DNA of 64,000 nt from Saccharomycopsis phalli (lineage: Eukaryota; Ascomycota; Saccharomycetes; Ascoideales; Saccharomycopsidaceae). Each line of letters begins with the position of its first letter. Position 1 is the stretch's first letter. Where the stretch lies: contig CP073218.1 of assembly GCA_020342235.1 (NCBI GenBank), forward strand, positions 124,001 through 188,000, written 5' to 3'. The position numbers were made by a program, and so were the translations under genes. The notes under the pieces are model-generated. The model made no database searches, was not told the origin of the DNA, and saw nothing but the letters and a program-made list of their open reading frames with translations. Below are positions 59,210-64,000 of the stretch, one piece after another.

Positions 59210-60818
59210 GGTCAACGAACGTTGAGTCATGTGCTTTAGTAATAGTTAAATCTTGAAATTCTGGGAAAATTTGTTGTAGCAAATTGTTTGCCTTTTCCTT
59301 AAAATGGCTGATTATCAGTGAGCTTATGACTGACAACTGTAAATCCTCCATGGCGTGCTTCAATAAGAATAGTAAAAAACCGTGTAAATCTTGCTCGCTA
59401 CTTATTATAGTGTCAAGGATATCAAAGCTTTGTATAGAGTAAGACTCATTGGCGGTCGCTGCTGAATAGACAATACACTTCAAGCAAGTGGCATAGAGTA
59501 TTTCCAAGAGGTACTTGTCGTTTATCAGTACACATTTACTTGAATTTGCTACAACCCTCAATAGTAATGACAACGAACAGTTGAGAGTTTCATCAAAGTC
59601 ATCATTAAAAAACTCTTTGGTGATATAAACCAACTTTGAGTGGACAGGAATTCTTTCAAGTGTCATGATTTTGTCAAGTGAGGAGATGCCAGACTTGAAC
59701 CCAAGTTTACTAAAGCTAAACTGGCACACATAACTAGTAGTAAACGCCAAAGTTGCAATGAGAGATAAAGATGATCCCAACTCCCGATATTGAATATGTA
59801 ACTCTAGCAAGGACAGAGATGACTGATTGATAATTCGCACGGCCTGATCGACGAACAGCATAAGATCTTTCGTGTAGACAGGGTCGCCGGTAGTGTGGTT
59901 TTGAAAGTCAATCAACTCAAACAATACTTTGAATTGCAACTCTCTTGATGACTGTAAAGACTGGAGTTTCTCTGTGCTGTATTCAAGATTTTCTCTAAGT
60001 AAATGCCAATTTTTAATGTAAAACCATTTGAAGAGTTCAATCAAAGAGGGGGCATATTTCAAGAAGTGCAACGTACCTATCTTCGAAGCAAGTTGGGTAT
60101 TAAAAGCGATCAAACAAACTGCATCACCGTTGGTTTGAGATTCGATGGCATATGAGTAAATTGTTGTAATTGCAGTTTGAGCAATTTGCATAGTGAAATC
60201 GGAGGAATGAAAGATATTGAATGCCTCAAGAATTCCAAAATTAAATAATTGGAAATTGTATTTAAGATTGTATTTACTTGTGTATTTTAATATTTTGTAA
60301 ACATCCAAGAAACATGTGTTGGTAGTGGTTGTTGCAGGAGGGTGGATTTGTAGCTGCAATAATAGAGATACGAGCTCAGGATGTAAAAGATGTAAACTAG
60401 CCAATGCTCCAAAGTATTCAGAGTCAATAAATGGCATAATGAAATTCGTATTCCTAAGTGCCTCATAAAAAAATGAAGTTTTTGACTCATAAAGTACGAG
60501 CAACTTAATCAATCGTTGAGCATCCACAGATTTGGAATTCTTTAGATCATCATTGATTTGCAACAATTCCCAAACAATCAAGAGCTTGGAAATACGGGGA
60601 TCATTTGGCAAATGCTCATACTTTGAAATATTATTCTTTAATAGAATAGAAACAAACTGCTCGATATTAGAGCCACATAAGCGATCCAACTCTTCAAGAA
60701 CCCCATTGAGCTGCTCGCAATTGACCAAGGAGCCATTCAAGCAATCAATGATAAGATTGAAATTTATATCAGACTCATTCACTGTTGATTGACTTACTGG
60801 GGGAGAACTGCGAACCAT
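59175..60818 (-). CDS. Helical-repeat protein of uncertain identity, possibly Hsm3/PSMD5-like
   Basis: A 547-residue protein made almost wholly of amphipathic helices in a HEAT/ARM-like pattern, with no signal peptide, membrane segment or catalytic motif. I do not recognise it with confidence. The proteasome base chaperone Hsm3 (480 residues in S. cerevisiae, PSMD5 in animals) has similar size and all-helical repeats and is poorly conserved in sequence, so it is one candidate; this is a guess. The frame opens at a TTG at 60854; the first ATG is 60816-60818 (MVRSSPPV). Its stop lies inside the FMO1 coding region. Confidence 0.6.
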   Translation of the reverse strand: MVRSSPPVSQSTVNESDINFNLIIDCLNGSLVNCEQLNGVLEELDRLCGSNIEQFVSILLKNNISKYEHLPNDPRISKLLIVWELLQINDDLKNSKSVDAQRLIKLLVLYESKTSFFYEALRNTNFIMPFIDSEYFGALASLHLLHPELVSLLLQLQIHPPATTTTNTCFLDVYKILKYTSKYNLKYNFQLFNFGILEAFNIFHSSDFTMQIAQTAITTIYSYAIESQTNGDAVCLIAFNTQLASKIGTLHFLKYAPSLIELFKWFYIKNWHLLRENLEYSTEKLQSLQSSRELQFKVLFELIDFQNHTTGDPVYTKDLMLFVDQAVRIINQSSLSLLELHIQYRELGSSLSLIATLAFTTSYVCQFSFSKLGFKSGISSLDKIMTLERIPVHSKLVYITKEFFNDDFDETLNCSLSLLLRVVANSSKCVLINDKYLLEILYATCLKCIVYSAATANESYSIQSFDILDTIISSEQDLHGFLLFLLKHAMEDLQLSVISSLIISHFKEKANNLLQQIFPEFQDLTITKAHDSTFVDLKSLYKAPILR

Positions 60819-61011
60819 TTTACGGAAAGAAAAATTAAGGAGACAATTTTGCAAATTTATACGTCAATAAATGGTAGGCGCATTGTAGCAGGAATACTAA
60901 GGAGTGCGTTTTGAGGCAAATCTACCAGGCTATTGAATGAAGCAATTTGAAAATATCATAATATTAAAATTATTTTTACAACTATGTATGAAAAGCTTCT
61001 ACTGTCTTCTC

Positions 61012-63642
61012 TCAGTTGGCTATCTCGTCTAAGATGCTCTTAACTCTTGAAATTCTCTCAAACAATGTTTTTAAGTTTCGATCGCGTATCAAAATTTCGT
61101 TGGAAAATTCAATAGCGACATTAGTGCAGTCATCACTGTCTTGGATGGAATTCTTCACACAATAACTTAATCTAGCCAATATTTTCTTTAGCAGCTTCTT
61201 TTTGAACTCTTCGATGTTGTATGAATTCCAATGACCTTGGTGGGAATTCAATACTTGCAAACTGAAATTGTTGATGTAATTCAAGATTAGCAGAATGAAA
61301 TCATCGTCAATGGACTTCAATTGATACACCTTTTTGTCATTTGGAGTCTGAAACTTTAAGAATCTATTGGATACCAATTTAAAGAAGTCATCATTGAACC
61401 GACTGGTGCCAAACTGGATCTTCTCAAACTTGACCTCGAATTGCCTAGAAATTGCCATCACCTTGTGGCTATCGCTGTGATGATATCTCAATTCGTACGT
61501 GCCGGGTTCCCAGTATAATAGCTCGTTGTTAAACTCCAAAACATATTGGTTCTTCCCCAATTTCTGCCCGTACAACTTAAAATTCTCCTCGGTGTTTTCA
61601 TGGCCGTCGTAGCGGTTATCATAAGCTTCAGGGTGAACAGCTATCCAGTGGTTGTTGGAACTAATCAAGGTCTTCTTAGTAGAATTAAACGTATTAATGA
61701 CCTTGTAAAGTCCAATCCAGTCATTCTTGTCATGGTTGTCAGGGGCTCCATACTTAAATTTAATAGATTCGCCAACTGGGATAGTTTGTTTACCATTTTC
61801 ATGAACCTCCATGTTCAAAAACTCAAGAGTGTATCCATCAGAACCAGAAAAATAAGAATTTGGAGAATAGGAATTTGAAGTCGCAGAAGACAAGGTGTCA
61901 CTAATAACAGGTCTCACTGGAGAAGATGTACTGGTTCTTAATCTCTTTGGAATTATCTTCTTGAACTGCTTAGAAAAACCACTATCGTAATTGACTTGGA
62001 TTTCCCCATACAATTTGATCATATGAGGGGTCTCAACGAAGTTAATGAATATAATTTTGCAAAGAGACCATACCATTGCCAAAATAAAAATATAGATAGA
62101 ATCGTAAGCAATAACTGCCAAACCCCATATTCCACAAAATCCCAAAAACTTTTCTGGATTATTGAGGTATTGGTAAATACCAGTCTTGGTAATCTTTTTG
62201 TTGTTTAAATTAGGCAACCAGAAATCCCCATAGAACCACGAATACAAGCCAATAGAACTGACTATAGAAGTTTCACAAATCAAGTTCAAGAATATCAAAA
62301 CAGCCCCAATGAATAATCTAAATAAAAATAGATCATCGGAATGGGCATGAGGGTTGAACTCTTTAACAAATAGGGTGGTTAACAAATTCAAATTGACCAA
62401 CAATTGGAAATTATAGTAGATACACCAGTTGTTGAATGCATCCACAAAGTTCAAGTCATATTTCAAATGTATCTTGGTTACAGACTTCCACTTGGATTGG
62501 CAATGCAAAGTGAAGGAAGATATGCCAACTGTAAGCAACTTGAAAATCAAATTGATCAAAAATAAGTTTTCTTTTGAGATATTCCATGCAAAGAAGAAAA
62601 CCAAAAGGTTGATTAAAACTGCAAAATAGTCAGTCGATCTCAAAAAATTAAAGTTTGAGAAGAAAGTCAATGGCTTAAACATGATGTCGTAACTTGGCGC
62701 GGCTGTCATTTTGTCCAAGTCAGGAGCATCGGAATTATAAATTTTGTTAATATGAGGATCCTCCACATATTTCAAAAACAAAAACTGAGTAAAATGGGCA
62801 GAGACGCTGACAAACAAGATCAAATAAGACTTGGAAAGTAGAGCAAATCCATAGTATCCAATGTAGCCAATTGAGTACATAGGATGAGGAAACAATTCAA
62901 AAATACCATCAAAAATAAGGTCCTCGTTGTTTATCTTCAAATAGAAGAAGTCGCCCCAGTACCATGCAAAGTCCTTGATGACATTATGCGCATCAATTTT
63001 GACCACCAAATTTATAATGATGAACAAAATACCAAAGAACCATCTTGAGTAAAACAACAATGCCAACTCTGAGCCTTGAACATATGCATTATTATTATTA
63101 AAGCAAGCGACAAAGAGAATGAAGTAATTAACAAAATCCTGCATCAATATCAAGTCCACAAGGTTACGGAACAATAACCATGTGTTGAAGTCAACTGGAT
63201 AATCTCTGGTTGAAAAAGAGTTGCCATATTTGATTTTAAAATTGTATTCGATAAAGTCCTGAACCTTGCTCGAGTCGCTAGTTTCAAAACTCTTGAACAA
63301 TTTGTGGTGTCTAGCAAAATTTGTCAACGAGTTATAATTGGATTGTTTATATAACAAGATTCCAATACCAAGGTTATAGCAGATTCTCCAGAAGAAGTAA
63401 CTAGAAACAAACACAGGGATGACCCACGGGGTAGATGATAAGCAGTAGTAGAGGCCAATGTTACCAAGCAAGGCCACGACAATCAAATAGTCAAACCACG
63501 ACTTTTTAATGTATGGGTTTAAGAGCGATTGTACCATATCGTAGGTCTTGAGGTTATCCTTGAAAACCTCCCCAGAATATGCCTTACCATAGGTATCATG
63601 CTCTGACTTTTCAATTGGGTCGACAATTGAGCTTTTTTTCAT
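61012..63642 (-). CDS. CHO2: Phosphatidylethanolamine N-methyltransferase
   Basis: An 876-residue polytopic ER protein (S. cerevisiae Cho2 has 869) that makes phosphatidyl-monomethylethanolamine from phosphatidylethanolamine with S-adenosylmethionine, the first step to phosphatidylcholine. Two PEMT-type modules are visible. The first has AWYWGDFFYLKINNEDLIFD and PHPMYSIGYIGYYG. The second has WFYGDFW, GIYQYLNNPEKFLGFCGIWG and FVETPHMIKLYG. A soluble C-terminal region follows, with DWIGLYKVINTF and YELRYHHSDSHKVMAISR, as in Cho2. Multiple hydrophobic segments fill residues 50-560. All conserved blocks I can place are present and the frame is unbroken. Confidence 0.96.
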   Translation of the reverse strand: MKKSSIVDPIEKSEHDTYGKAYSGEVFKDNLKTYDMVQSLLNPYIKKSWFDYLIVVALLGNIGLYYCLSSTPWVIPVFVSSYFFWRICYNLGIGILLYKQSNYNSLTNFARHHKLFKSFETSDSSKVQDFIEYNFKIKYGNSFSTRDYPVDFNTWLLFRNLVDLILMQDFVNYFILFVACFNNNNAYVQGSELALLFYSRWFFGILFIIINLVVKIDAHNVIKDFAWYWGDFFYLKINNEDLIFDGIFELFPHPMYSIGYIGYYGFALLSKSYLILFVSVSAHFTQFLFLKYVEDPHINKIYNSDAPDLDKMTAAPSYDIMFKPLTFFSNFNFLRSTDYFAVLINLLVFFFAWNISKENLFLINLIFKLLTVGISSFTLHCQSKWKSVTKIHLKYDLNFVDAFNNWCIYYNFQLLVNLNLLTTLFVKEFNPHAHSDDLFLFRLFIGAVLIFLNLICETSIVSSIGLYSWFYGDFWLPNLNNKKITKTGIYQYLNNPEKFLGFCGIWGLAVIAYDSIYIFILAMVWSLCKIIFINFVETPHMIKLYGEIQVNYDSGFSKQFKKIIPKRLRTSTSSPVRPVISDTLSSATSNSYSPNSYFSGSDGYTLEFLNMEVHENGKQTIPVGESIKFKYGAPDNHDKNDWIGLYKVINTFNSTKKTLISSNNHWIAVHPEAYDNRYDGHENTEENFKLYGQKLGKNQYVLEFNNELLYWEPGTYELRYHHSDSHKVMAISRQFEVKFEKIQFGTSRFNDDFFKLVSNRFLKFQTPNDKKVYQLKSIDDDFILLILNYINNFSLQVLNSHQGHWNSYNIEEFKKKLLKKILARLSYCVKNSIQDSDDCTNVAIEFSNEILIRDRNLKTLFERISRVKSILDEIAN

Positions 63643-64000
63643 TGAAATAAGTTGAATTATTGATTAGCGAAAAACTGTTGAAGATTGCCACACTCGCGAT
63701 AGGCAGTGTAGGATTTGTTGAGCTTATATATGCTTGTTTTGTAGGCATGTGAATTTGCACAATTGACAGGCGATCTATGACCAAATGAGGCAATCACAGG
63801 TAAGACCGCTCAGTTGAAACAGGAAAGCAAGCGGGTATACGGTGTTGGGCCAAGGATAAAAAACGTCATTTATTTTCGCCACTGAATTATTTATTAAACT
63901 ACCAAGTTACTAAGAGCAATTGTAATCTTGGGTCAGTTGCCGAGTCATCATGTTAACTTTAGTAATCGGACTAAATTAGCTGGGCATATATTAGCCCAAA
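63643..64000. other. CHO2 upstream region to the window edge
   Basis: 358 bp with no gene in view. A TTATATATG sequence lies near 63724-63732, and CATGTGAATT at 63746-63755 differs at one base from the S. cerevisiae inositol-response element CATGTGAAAT. The window ends before the next gene. Confidence 0.45.
63746..63755 (+). promoter_or_regulatory. UASINO-like element upstream of CHO2
   Basis: CATGTGAATT, nine of ten matches to the Ino2/Ino4 site CATGTGAAAT, 103 bp upstream of CHO2. CHO2 is an inositol/choline-regulated gene in S. cerevisiae. The wiring differs in Candida albicans, so function here is uncertain. Confidence 0.3.

Overview
The window is nuclear DNA of a budding yeast (Saccharomycotina). 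It is gene-dense, almost intron-free and about 40% GC by eye, and leucine is mostly encoded by TTG. Several signs point to the CUG-Ser clade (the Debaryomyces / Candida / Meyerozyma side). CTG codons are rare. One CTG in the trehalose-phosphatase gene (41214-41216) sits where, from memory, the S. cerevisiae protein has serine. The gene set also looks like that clade. Leucines predicted from CTG should therefore be read as probable serines. I cannot name the species. I saw no tRNA, rRNA, CRISPR array, transposon or LTR element.

Layout, left to right. 0-10 kb: ADP1 (+), HOF1-like (-), PAH1 (-), DUG1 (+). 10-17 kb: RIM9 (-), a candidate small spliced gene (+), a glutathione peroxidase with a long N-terminal extension (+), PFF1 (-). 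17-24 kb: DIS3 (+), GCN20 (-), MRPS17 (+). 24-32 kb: a Cys-motif protein of unknown function (-), a CCM1-like PPR protein (+), UBX2 (-), DPS1 (+). 32-39 kb: VMA6 (-), COG8 (+), MAF1 (-, spliced), SCC4-like (+), an orphan basic protein (+), a MoaD/MOCS2A-like sulfur carrier (+). 39-48 kb: TPS2 (+), NPT1 (-, spliced), VPS70 (-), DUS1 (-), CPR3 (+). 48-64 kb: a 1.7-kb gene-free stretch, MON2 (+), a Ser-rich orphan (-), FMO1 (+), a helical-repeat protein (-), CHO2 (-).

The genes are ordinary housekeeping functions and do not form a cluster. Loose themes are lipid synthesis (PAH1, CHO2), Golgi/endosome/vacuole traffic and function (COG8, MON2, VMA6, VPS70, PFF1), mitochondrial gene expression (MRPS17, CCM1-like), RNA and translation (DIS3, DPS1, DUS1, GCN20, MAF1) and redox/glutathione (DUG1, the peroxidase, FMO1).

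Most worth a second look: a candidate 62-residue spliced gene at 12114-12369; the peroxidase fusion at 12509-13477; the MoaD-like carrier ending Ser-Ser-Gly at 38790-39122; three introns whose branch points lie only a few bases from the 3' splice site; and a Reb1-like CCGGGTAA site lying about 50 bp upstream of several start codons. Where the longest open frame begins with a non-ATG codon or runs past the family's usual start, I give the ATG supported by the family and say so.
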